A stretch of 64,000 nt of DNA from the NCBI RefSeq assembly GCF_947172395.1, contig NC_069100.1, forward strand, positions 5,089,001 through 5,153,000, written 5' to 3'. The notes beneath the pieces are model-generated. The model worked only from the letters and a program-made list of their open reading frames with translations, was not told the origin of the DNA and did no database searches. This document shows, piece after piece, positions 1 through 13,127 of this stretch (its first letter is position 1; each line of letters starts with the position of its first letter). A program made the translations under genes and the position numbers. The stretch is from Bicyclus anynana. Taxonomy: Eukaryota; Arthropoda; Insecta; Lepidoptera; Nymphalidae.

Positions 1-139
1 CGCTTTTATATATTTAGATAATATTAATATTATAAAGCTGAAGAGTTTGTTTGTAATGTTCATTTGTTTATTTGAATGGGCTTATCTCTGGAACCATACT
101 TTTTAGTTAAATTTTGAACTATTATGAAAATAGACTTAC

Positions 140-250
140 TGTACAAATCGTCGTAGCCTCTTTTGGCGAGCATATTCCTGATGGACTGCTCCATGATGCC
201 GTAGTCAACCACCGGGATCTCAACACGTGGAAATAAATCTGATATTATAC
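140..250 (-). CDS. DNAH1: DNAH1 exon 37 (last in window)
   Basis: 111 nt, residues 1727-1764: IISDLFPRVEIPVVDYGIME, leading toward AAA2. It ends in phase 1 at TACA|GTAAGT; the next exon is outside the window. A SINE begins about 20 nt upstream of its acceptor. Confidence 0.95.
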
Positions 251-3200
251 CTGAAAAGAGTAAATTTAAAATCATCATCATCATCGTCACCCATATGCGG
301 CTCACTGTTGAGTACGAGTCCACCGTGATGGTCTAATGCAGATTGGCAGACTTCACACATGTAAAGAATTATGTAATTCTCAGGTATGCAGATTTCGTTA
401 CGATATTTTTTCTTTCCCCGTATATGACATGCGATATTTAATTTCCTAAAATGCACACAACTGAAAAGTTAGAAGTGCATGTTCCGGACCGGATTCAAAT
501 TTACACCCTCTGAATCGAAGGTAGAGAATATATTCACTGGGATATACAATATGTACATTGTGATGATTAACAAATTGCTTTACAAGGATTACCTATATGC
601 ATGCATAAGTATCCTAAGCAATATTTGTTGGCCAGCACAGAATATCTTTTTATTGGTAGATATAATTCTAAATTACGTCCTTACTTATTAAATGGTATTC
701 AACAACCAGTCAACCCTAGATGAGATAGATCTGTAGTAACACCTATTCCCTAACTTGGGGCTGAGAATCTCTTAATAGAAAGATGAGTTCAATATTTGAC
801 AATTCGACCCAGGACCCTGAAACCCTGAAAATGTCGTGTATCTAAGGCCACATAGGCTAACCATTAGACTAAACTAGCAGTTGTTAATAGCTGGTGAATA
901 ATGAAAAAATATGGCAGGTATCGTTGACAAGATTCTATTTAGTCACACGACAATAAAACAGATAATAAATTAATTACTAACGAAGGTAACAATGATACCG
1001 TTAAAAAGAACAAGGTCGTCTGCCAAAAACTTCGGCACGTTAACGTCACGCAAGGCACGAAGGACAATCTGTCGCTCGTCACCGTCTGGCATTTGACGGA
1101 TCAAATTACCAGCCACTAGGATAACTGTCTTAACCGCACGCATTCCGAAGTCGTAATGTTCCTGAGAAACGCAAACGCAGTCGTAAATAAACAATTAACC
1201 AACTGGAAATCAGAGCAGCCCCCTAGCCAAGTGGCATGCCGATTCTCTTTCTACGATCGCTAACTAACGCTTCGAAAACTAGAAAGATGTATGGGATTGA
1301 CATTTGCTATCGACAGGTCACGTGATCAAGATCTGTCATTCCCATACATTTTTCTAGTTTTCGAAGCGTTAGCGATCCTAGAAAGAGAACTGACGTGCTA
1401 CTTGGCTAGGGGGCAGTATAAATACCTCAATAATAAAATTAGTTGTTCATGCAGCACAATGCTTGTATACTTAACCAAAGATGTGCCAAATACAAAAGAG
1501 TTATATACTTGGGATGTGACATGACCTTGACAAAGTGGTTGAGATACAATTTAAAAGTTAATGTTTTCGTTTTTTTCTAAACGGAAGTAATAAAATGGGC
1601 CAAAAAATTTTTAAGGGCTGAATCAAAACCTTCAAAGGCCCGCAACGCATAGTCGGTGGACAATAAACGAAGGTAATCAATTAAAATCAAATGAACCGTA
1701 TATTTGCACGCCCATTAAGCAAATAGATAAACGGAGTAACATCGCAAGGCATGCAAGGAACACGTCCCACAAAATGCTGCCATGTGTCCGTTAATCTGAA
1801 GCATCAGTGTTGACGCTCATGTGCATGGTTCTTACACTGGCAACTCTTCAGACAGCCATACTGCTTGGCGGAAATACTAGCGCTTTCCCGAATGAGAGAG
1901 ACTAAGAAGTCAAAATTTACATAAAAGCTCAATTCACCTGAGACGAAAGCTGTTCCGAGCTTAGTCTGAAAGTAGTTGTTATCTTCCCAGCAAGAATCTT
2001 GGCTTCGAAGAATCCATAAGAGAACAGTGATATTTCTGCTATCAAAGCATAATCCGGCACCATCATGGCGATCGGACGGAAAAGAGCTTTCAAATTGTCT
2101 GGCAATTCCGTGCGTCCTATAAAACAGTTTCTTATACTAATTTTTGATGATACAAAAATGTAGAACAGACCCTGCGCTATTCATCCCTCATTTTATGTGG
2201 ACTGAAAGTTCGTCAGTCCATGCTTCTACCATAGGCAAATACCCACCACCCGACTTCGCAGTCATACGGGCCGAATCAGTGGTACTTGCTCTGCGCGTCT
2301 CTTGACTCCCTACAAATTCTTTAATCGTCCTTGTCCCAATATTCGCTTTCTCCCACTTCTGGGGCTGCAACTCTACTATACAAATCACACTCTTCGTCCC
2401 CAGGAACCCGTCACTGGCATCAATGCGCTTCGAGCATAGGCAAGAACCGTATTTGTACATACCTATGATAGTAGTCAATCATAGGGTTTATAGGAATAAA
2501 ACGTACCCCATAGATGCGTCAGGCTTATTTGAAATCTTCGCCTCTCTCACAATTTAAAGAAAAAATCACAGAAAACATGGAAACATAGTTTGTAAACACA
2601 ATTTTACCTGCATAACCAGGGTTCATGGTGATAAAAACGGAGCAAGATGCTTTCAAAGGCAGTTCCACGCCTTCAAACATGAACTTTTCTTGGCGAGCTA
2701 TTTGCGCCTTCTGGATGGTTACAACCTGTAAAGAAAATTACTACTAATCATAATCGAAGCAAAACACGACCGTTGTTGGTGCCTAAAAATATATCTATGT
2801 CTAACAGTGATGATCACTAGACAAACACGCGAAATTTTGCCAAAATTATCTCGAAACTTTATTTATCCACACGCGTTTAACAATTGACAAAATACCAAAT
2901 TCCAAATAATATTTATATAGAGGTTTTACGGCTTAACCCACCCCTTACAGATTACTGTAAAATGTCCTCTACTGAAAAAAAGAGGGCTGTACCCTAGATA
3001 GCAGTACGTTGAAATAAGGTAACATGATATTTACAGATTGCAGTACAAATCAAAGAACCTACGTTGTTGCAAGTTTGAGTCGGATATGCATAGATTGTAT
3101 ACCCAAAACTTTTCACTTGAATATTCCTCACCTGTTGAGCCACCACTGACAACACTTCAATATCAATTCTGTTGAACTCGTCGAAGCAAGCCCACGCTCC

Positions 3201-6200
3201 GGATCTGAATTAAAATTTAACTAAATTGTAAATGTTACCTTAATTTATTCCGGACCTTCGAAATGCAAATAATCGTATAAATTTAGTGACCCATAACTTC
3301 ATTCAGTATTTCGAAATAAGAATCCTTTTGTTTAACTTCGTTGAAGGAAGTTATAATCCTCCAAGTTGACTTGTTCCAAGAACCTGTCTCACTTGAAATT
3401 AAAAATACATGTGGCGAAAGCAAAATGGATTTCAAAAATATTCCAGTTAGACGAACTTCAGATTAAAATTTTAAATATCTAATGCTGAACATAGTAATGT
3501 ATAAGTAGAATAAAACCAGTATAAATGCGTCTTAGCAACAAATAAAAGAGTGCGTATTAATAAATTATAAAATCAAGACGGAGAATATTGTCAAAAAAAA
3601 ATATCATAGTTATGTTGGATTTCAGGTTATATCCAGGATGTTTAACGGATACATTATATAGATACATGGTTAGCGCCTCTTTCTGGCAATAATTACCTGT
3701 CACTCAATTATCTCATTTTAATAAAAGGTAGGGCGTATGAAAACTTTCATTTTCTTTCTCTGACATACAGTAAGTGTATGCTTATTAATTGATTATGAAA
3801 CACGGAGTATGCCCGACTAGTTTCGAACCCATACGGGGCCCTTAGTCATGAGCTGGTTCTTGCATCGCGGCACGATCCAAACATGAATGCAAATCCAAAC
3901 AAGAATGCAAGAACCAGCTCATGACTAAGGGCCCCGTATGGGTTCTAAACTAGTCGGGCATACTCCGACGTAATATCACGTGAGTTTTAACCGTGTTTCA
4001 TAATCAATTAATATGATTAACACTCACGATAGTTTAAATTCTAAAAAAGTGTATGCTTTTTTGTTGTTCGCCGTTTTTAGTGCTATAATGACGGCGTTAT
4101 TAGTATAGTAGTAAAGAGTAATTAGGGTATGCATAATTCGCTTGTAATAAGGAGAATTAACTTGCACAGCAATGGAACCATATATTATGGTTCCCAAAAG
4201 TATTATGTAAAGCTAAAGTCACTTACGCCGCGAGTCCTTTGAAGAACTTTCCCATAGCCATAAAGTCGAGTTGGTCTGAACAGTTGAACACAACGCATTG
4301 CACTGCCAGGGCCTTTGCCAAGTCCTTCGTTGTCTCGGTCTTGCCAGTGCCAGCGGGACCGGCCGGTGCGCCGCCAAACTTTAGGTGCATTGCACACATG
4401 AGGGTCAAGTAACAACGGTCAGTCAATGGTGTAATTACAAGTCGACCGCTGAAAAATCAAGTAAACTTTGAGTTGGATATCAAAAACAACTTACTTTACC
4501 CATATTATCAGTCAGAATTGGTAATCACTGATATAGAATTGATAATCATTGATAGAATCGATAGATTTTTTTGTTAATAAGGAGCAGAGATCTCTCCATC
4601 ACAAGCATAAAAAGTTTAAACGTTAAAGTAACTTATAGTACCTATATCGCAAATATGTCTTGTACTCCTGTGTATTCTGTGGATTATTACTTTGTCAGGG
4701 ATTGCCTGTTAAGTTCAAATATTTTATCAATTCACTTTTTATATAATTATCAAACAAAATACACTGATTTATAGGGAAGAATAGAAAACGTAAAAATGTA
4801 TGAAGACCTTTATATTCTTTTTACAAAAACGTAAAGACATTGAAAAATTAGCCTAATTTTTCATTCAATGTCTTTACGTTTACGAAAAAATGTCTTCTAA
4901 AATATCAAACAGGAACTCTATAAAAACTTAATTCTTTTAACAAATAATAGTAATTTAATCAAACAATTATACCTGTTTCCCAAATATTCGCACTGGTAAA
5001 CAAATACAGAGTTCAGGGCGCGGACATTGCAGTAATTTTGACTGAACCGTCGGTAATACATGGACGTGTCCAGTCGATTCTCGTCCTGGTATATCTCGGG
5101 CACCTCGTCCGGTTCCAGGGGTATCATGTCCTTTACTATTTGATAATATCTAAAAGTATGATAACAATTGGATAGTATCTACTGCTTAGGCGAGAGATCG
5201 TTAAAGAGACTGTTTCTCTATCTATAGTATATGTTTATGAGCAACAATTATTGCTCATAATAAAACATTTACTGTTGACAAAGAACTTAAAGGTAAAGAA
5301 GCAAGTGTAATGAAATTTCGAATACTGATAGCTTATTTACTCAAAACTAGTTAGTTTTGAGTAATAATGTGGGTGGATAAACTGGTATTTTAATGATAAT
5401 GCGTTTAAATCAATACCATTCATAAAATTTTAAAGTCTTGAACCAGAAGTCAACTAGATCATTGTCGCCAGATGCTTAGGCGAGGGATTAAACGATCTCT
5501 ATATAGTGACTGTTTCTCTATCTATAGTATCTACAGTATATTTATCTGAGCAATAATTATTGCTCACAATAAAACATTAACTGTTAACAAAGAAATTAAA
5601 GGATAAGAGGTAAGTGTAATGAAATTTCGAATACTGATAATTTAGTAACTCAAAACTAACGAATAGGTAAGATAAACTGGTCTTTTAATGACAATACGTT
5701 TAATTAAATAACATTTATATAATTTTAAAGTCTTGAATCAACCAGCAGGACTATTCTGTAAAGATGCTTTGTATAACACGCAAATGTGTGTTCGAAACAC
5801 ACAGCGAGTTATACCAGTTATAATATATTCTCCTCTATCTCTACCACGATACTATAGAAAGAGAAAGATAGAGACGAATCCGAAACTCGCACTTGCGAGT
5901 TATACAAAACGTCGTTAAAGCTCTCCAGAAGCTCTTACATTACTTTAAAATTTAATAATCAACCTCAATTGACAGATCCACTGAAAGTCTGACACGTTCT
6001 TGACATTTTCATCAACCAGCGTCCTCGTTACGTCTCTGGCATGCACTTCGATCACGATCAGAGCACACAGCACCTCACGTTGGAAGTAAGTTAGCTCTCC
6101 TTTCACCAAAGCTCGTAGACTGTCCAACTGATGGTTAGAAGAAATCAAAATTGAGGCGGATAAATGTGTGTTAATTTGATTTAGTCCCTATTAAATAACG

Positions 6201-9200
6201 AACGTTATTTAAACAAATAATACCTATATATCCCTATAAAATCGAGTTGTGTGTTCAGGATGTGTAAAAACTTTAAATACATCCTACTAATATTATAAAC
6301 GCGAAAGTTTGTATGGATGTTTGGATGTATGTTTGGATGTTTGTTACTCTTGAACGCCGCTACTACTAAAGTGATTTGGCTAAAATTTGGAATGAATATA
6401 GATTTTAATCTGGATTGACACATAGGCTACGTTTTAGTCCGAAAAATCCACGGTTTCCCGAGATTTGCGAAAACTGATGATTTTAATTATATGAATGTTT
6501 GTTACTCTTTCACGCCTCGACTACTTAACCGAATTAGCTAAAGTTTGGTATTGAGATATATTATAGCATGGATTAACACATGGGCTACTTTTTATCCCGA
6601 AATAATCCATGATTCCCGAGGGATTTGCGAAAAACTAAATTCCACGCGGACGAAGTCGCGGGCGTCAGCTAGTAAATATATAATGGAATTAAAGACAAAA
6701 TTGTGCATGTGTGCGCTCAGTAGCCAAAATTCGGATCACATTTGCGGTGATTTTGAAGGAACGTAACCTATATATAGTATAAAATTAATATTGGTATAGA
6801 CATATATTAACCTGTTGCAAATTCTCTTCAAAGAACACATCCATCTGATAGTCGGCTATAGCTTGTTCCACTCCCGCAGTCCAGGCTGTCTGCGAGCCGG
6901 CTATCACGACCTGGCCGGGCCAGCGGAGCACCCACTCAGCTCGCCGCATTGTATAGATCTCGTCCATTGCTGCCACTAGGGTGAGACGAACTAGACGAAA
7001 AGTATCTCATTTATTTCTCCTTTTTTTAAATTGTAATTTGATACCCATATCATGGGGGTGCATTTCAAAAAGCCTGTCCGCCATATTGGATTTAAGTCAC
7101 GTGTTTTTTTCGTATTTCTGACAGCAAACCCTTTCATTTGATATCCATATCATGGGGTGGATTTCAAAAGGCAATCCGCCATCTTGAGGAGGCCGCCATA
7201 TTAGATTTGTAATGACGTTTCTTAACTAGTCATAAATATTGTCATCACAATTCAGAGCGTGTGCAAAATTTCATCCTAATCAAAGACCGGGAAGTGGAAC
7301 AAATTAAGATTCCAAGATTTTCTCATATGTTACAAGTGAAGCTAATATAATGCCGGCTCCACATTAGTGCCGTGAAGCTTGATGGCACAGACGCGAACGT
7401 GAATGTGGACGGTTTTCGCGGGGTTCACGCACGTTCACGCCCGATCAGAGTCGGTATTTCGTTCCGTAACGTGGCTTCGCACCTCATTCGCGCGGTGTTG
7501 AAGCATACACATCTACATTCACGTCCACGTCATCTAAATAGTGGTATAGTGACACAGTAAACAAAGTTATTGCTGCGGCAGATTCTACGTCCATTTCGCG
7601 GCAGGTTTCAAAAGATTTTGCATCCATGGGCATGGACTTGTGCCGTGAATTTATGGCGAGAATTTGCGCGTGAATTCACGGCACTAATGTAGAGCCGGCA
7701 TAAAATTTATCTTACTTACTGGTGTGTCTCATAGTGTCTTCTAGCAGCAAAAGCCATTGCTCCACGTTCGATGACGGGTAAAACTTGTATTTTAGGTCTA
7801 CAATCTCACCCTCGCTGGAATGCATTTGACTTATCTTCAAGTCCGGTCCAAAAGTGACCTGCAAATTATAATATTTAAAAATTGGTTAATACTCGTAAAA
7901 AACGAAGTTACGAGGTGACAAACATTAAAAAAACATACGCCTCGAGTTCAGTCAGTTAATAAATCTGCATGTATGTATAAACATCGATATTAAATAGTTA
8001 GATGGGCCCCTCCATATTAAAGAACGCTAAATTTTATGTCATTACCCAAAGACGTGCACGTACATGTTATCTTAGTACGTAACAAGTGCATGCTGTGGAC
8101 GTGGACTTAATAAAATATTTACTGTTTTTTCTTATTTTAGTGATCATTTTGGAAGTGTAACACAATCCACAATATGAATAAAGAGAAATGTGTTACGAGT
8201 GATGACGTACTCAGTGTGCGAAACCAATGACAATTTTGCGACGCGTTGAGGCCTATCTAGCGATCTACGATCGATGTGTGTAAATTCTTGAAAATAGGCT
8301 GATAATAATGGTTATAACACTTCTATTTAAATAAATACCTTAGCAATATTCTCAAAGCATTTCCTAAGATGAGGTTGCACCGCTCTAGGATTGCGCGATT
8401 GTGACAATATCTCCAACAGCTCATCATCACTGAGGAAGAAGAATCGAGGGAACCGGAGTCGCTTCAGTTCCATGTATTCGTTCAGACCACGCGACACCAC
8501 CGCCAAGAGATGTCGAGCTTCCACTATACTGTCAAGGAGTCTGCTATCTGGACATATGACCATTATCTGAAGGAAAACGACAACGATATTTAATTAATTT
8601 TCTAGGATATACCACAAATGGTGCTTTATTGGAACCATCGATCTCCTATTAAAAAGTGGATGCACAACCAGCGATCAAAAACGTCCCCACTCAATGAATG
8701 CCAAACACAACTTCTTGGCACTCAATTCAAGTAGTCGCATTTTCAAATTCAACGTTAAACTCAATCCTTAAGGTTGAATTTGCTCTGAATTTGGGATTTT
8801 ATTCAATATTGGACTATATTTCAAGGCCTTTGGGTATAATTTTCTTTATCAAAAATAGCAATAGAAGGATTTTAACCATCTCAATTTGTCACTAATTGAT
8901 AGTATCTTTAATAGTAAAAATCCTTTCATTTTCTCTTTTTATCATTTTTATTTTTTATTTTACCTTTGGACATGCTTGGGCAGCAGACATGATCCTTCGC
9001 CAGATCCTTTCCATGGTCCCATACTTTTTAGCCTCCATTGGCAGTTGTCGTGATATATCCTCGGACATGAAGATGGGCTCCAAATACATCCATTCCCTGA
9101 CAAAATACACACTTGTTAAGCTTCAAAGTACTCCTTTTTTAAGGTAGTTACAGAGGGTAACTACTAATAGTTTTTTTTACCCAAGTAGCTATTCTGCTTT

Positions 9201-12200
9201 TTACCCTGGTAGGCAACGGGCGGAAATACAGCGCGGGTGTGAAATTGTGCGTGCGGGGAAGTGACGTGCATCAGTCGTGAGTTTTTCATTCATCGCTACC
9301 CGCCTCCCGACCCGCGCGTTGTGTTACGAACGAAGTTGCCAAGCTATGTATTCCTATAATACTAATAATCTTTTTAACATAAAAATGAGACCGACTTCAA
9401 AGACGTATTTCAGTAAATTTGATTGTAACACAAAATTACTGAACCGATTTTTTCATGAAAATGAAAAGATACCAGTAACATAATACTCTTTTAATCAAAA
9501 TTGGTTAGTAAATGATGATGTTATGATGTTACATTAAAAAATAAAAACATACGCATCGAATTGAGAACCTCCTTCTTTTTATGAATTCGGTCAAAAAACA
9601 GAATAAAATTATTTAAAGGTGCTCCAATACAATTAACGTATCTTTTAACAGACAATGAATGTTTCCGCTGATTTTTTTACCGATATGTTAGGTACATAAC
9701 TCTTCGTGAAATATTAATCTCGACTTTAATTTGAAAACTTTGACTGGTTACTAAGCTTACCGAGATTTTCTGGGAGGTTATCCGAGAAAAGTGAAACTTA
9801 CTTCTGACATTCCATCCATTCTTCCACAACTTTTTGGGTGAGACGTATCTTATCATCCCACTCCTGAATGCGAAGCTCGAAGGCCGCTTTAAACGGACTA
9901 AAGCCAAGTTGTTGGGTGGTGAGGAAATGTTCGTCTAACAGCTGAAGTGTGTCATCAGGTATCTTCATTATGAAAGTTCCTGGAAAGTAAAATTAGCCTA
10001 CTGTAATATTTGCGCACACTCTGGTGATCAGTTGATCACTCGGCTAATCACTTCCACTCGGTTGAACACTATATCTACTTAGAACTATCGTGGTACGTAC
10101 TACTGTAGCACCCAAGTGCGACTAATCCCCTCTTTATCCGAGGCCTATATTTATAGACATCTATTGATAGTCTAGGCTGTTGACCTGTTACTAAACCTAC
10201 TAAGTTAGGTGTCTTCTAATTTATAAAAATCTCGTGTGCCTTCTTTCTAAATGGCTCGACTGATTTGAATGTTTTATTTTTCTATATTGGTGTAACCAAT
10301 ATAGAAAAATAAAACATTCAAATCATAGATCTAAAAATGTTTTTTACCTTAGGGATAAATTCCAAGAGTAAGAGTAGTGGAAGGATCCTATATTTTTTAA
10401 TCGCAATTTTAGTAATTTTGAAAGAAATGTATACCTGAGGCTGAGCAACGTTTCCCAGCTACTAAATATCAAATTTATCAAAATACCCATATTTGTACAC
10501 AAATATACCAATGTTCTGTTTCGACGTTAGAAACTGATTTCTTTTTTAATTTCGTTTTTAAATTCGAAATTAAAAAAGAAATCAGTTACTTCTACACAGT
10601 TCCATAAGTTAGTTCTTCCATCATCTCGTTACCATATCAATCGTTCTTACTATTTCGAATGCATTCCATTTCATTCGAAGCGCAAAGTTTCCTACATTAG
10701 TTAGCCTTTTTCGCTTTATTACATAGTTTTCCTGCAGAGGATACCAACCAGTATTCTTATATGGAGTCACTTCCATGATTCTAGCCGCCCAATCGTTGAG
10801 CATCTTGTCCAAAGACTGTTCAATGACGTACTCTTTGCTCGCCAGCTCTCCGATCTCGGCAATAAGTTCGGCGTGCTGGTCGACCCCTTGCTTCAGGCAC
10901 ATCGAAAACGTCTGTTTATCGTTCATCGTTACAGTTATTCCTATTGAAACATTTTATTAAAGTTACTAATACGAAAGCGTTGCTATATTATACTTGATAT
11001 TTTTGATTTGCTTTTACTCTCAGACCAATTATTGTATAGGACCTGCCTCGCTAGACGTTACTTTTCTGTCAAAGTATATGATCAACGATCTAATGCGATT
11101 ATAAAAACTGTCTCTATAGAATCGATATTAAATAGTTGTAATCGTGTTCGTCGGTTAAAGAGCTCCGTAAAAATACCTTTTTGTGTAATTGAATTGTTTA
11201 AAAAACGGGCAAAAACTTCTAGTTTAGTATAAGACATATACCAAATCTAAGCTCGTTTTCTTCAGAAAATGACAGACAATTTTGATCGCGACTATGAGTG
11301 CCATACAGGTCCTTTTATAATTGGTCTGAGGCTTTTACCCGACAACGTAAAACCAAAAGGTGTATAACTGCAATAGTCAGTGTAAGTTTGTACTTTTACA
11401 ATATTGCTGCCTACAATTAACCTCTTCCAATAGCTGGATTCTAATCGATAACTGACGAATTTATTCTTTTTGTAAGTACTCTTACTACTTTTCAAATTAT
11501 AATTTAACTATAGCTCCATCACACAGACAGTAGTCTCAAGGTCCCAGAATAATTTTCTAATTGACATTAGCTTACCAGCTTTTTCCATAAATTCATTCCA
11601 ATGTCGTTCTTTCATTCCTGGATTTCTTACAGCTTGTATTACTGGTATCAATGGTCTGAATTCATCCATATCATCCTAAAAATCATTGCTGTATAAGAAA
11701 AACATCGTGAGGAAACCTGAGAATTTTCGTAATTCTCTTCGTTTGCCAATCCGTTAGCCTATTATTATTATATACTAGCGGACGCCCGCGACTTCGTCCG
11801 CGTAAAAATTTAACAATAACAATTAGGGATAAAAAATAGATGTTGACCCATTCTCATAGATACCGGATAAGCACAAAAAATTTCATCAAAATCGTTCAAG
11901 CCGTTTCGGAGGAGTATGGCAACAAAAACTGTGACACGAGAATTTTATATATTAGATTAACTATTAGCCTAACCTCTCTCATACTGAGAGGAGACTCGTG
12001 GTCAACAGTGAGCTGGATATGGGTTGTCAATGAAAAATAAGAAAGTCTATGTATAGCACACAGCTTGCTACTGTAAAAAATACCTTGCAAAAATTAATAA
12101 AAAGATAATCTCCTATCTTCGTTTACTTTTAGCAATTAAACTATATCATTTTATACTGATATTATAAAGAAAAAATATATTGTTTCTTTACATTAAATAT

Positions 12201-13089
12201 GCTCCAAAACTACTAAACCGATTTAAAAAAGAGGTTGTTTATTATATTTTGCGCACATTCTAGCAAAAAGGGCTCTTGATTTCCAAGATTCTGCGAAGTA
12301 TAGTGATTATAAAATAATATTTACCCGAATGTTAAGCGCAACATGTTGCACTTTCGGCAAATCAGCAAAAGTTCGTATACACTTGATGATGGTCTTGTAA
12401 TACTCATTGACGGAAGGCTCTATGGTGTCAGCGTCTACGTACATTAGCGGGTTGTCAAACCACACCTCTTTGGATTTGAGGAAGTCTGTATTGCAAAAAA
12501 AAAATAGTAGGTTTTTATTTCTACGGTATATAGAACTTTTTTATGTGTCTTGTACGGACGGCAAAGAAGAGATACAATAAGGAATGAGTATATAAGAGGA
12601 AGTCTGAAGGTGGCGCAAGTGACAGAAAAATTGAGGAGTAGAAGGTTAGCTTGGTATGGACATGTAATGCGTAGGGAGGAAAGTCATATTACTAGGAAAA
12701 TGTTGAATGTGGAAGTGGAAGGACATAAGAGGAGAGGAAGGCCAAAGAATGTTGGAAAGAGGACATGTATGTGTAAAAGGAGTGGATGATGAGTTGACGA
12801 GTAATAGAGACGAATGGATGATATTGACATATTTTTCCGACCACACTTAAGTGGGATAAGGATAAAGGAAATGATGTATGGACGGCAAAAATAGAACACA
12901 GCTCTAAGTCCCCGGCAGCCCGGTTATTCCTGGCTCTGGCAGCGTTTACGATAAGAGTGTTAAGTCTTGTTTTTCAGTGATCTTTATTTTAAATTCATGA
13001 AGTGATTGAATATTTCAAAAATCACATCACTGACAGGTATTACAAAAAATGTGGTGCCTGGAAGTTACTTTATTGATGATGACGACGAC

Positions 13090-13127
<38 letters not shown>

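Noticed and set aside
2188..2478. 96-codon minus frame between DNAH1 exons 34 and 35
   Set aside because: NPGYAG and GRTELPDN are adjacent in dyneins and join exactly by splicing 2608 to 2116; nothing should lie between.
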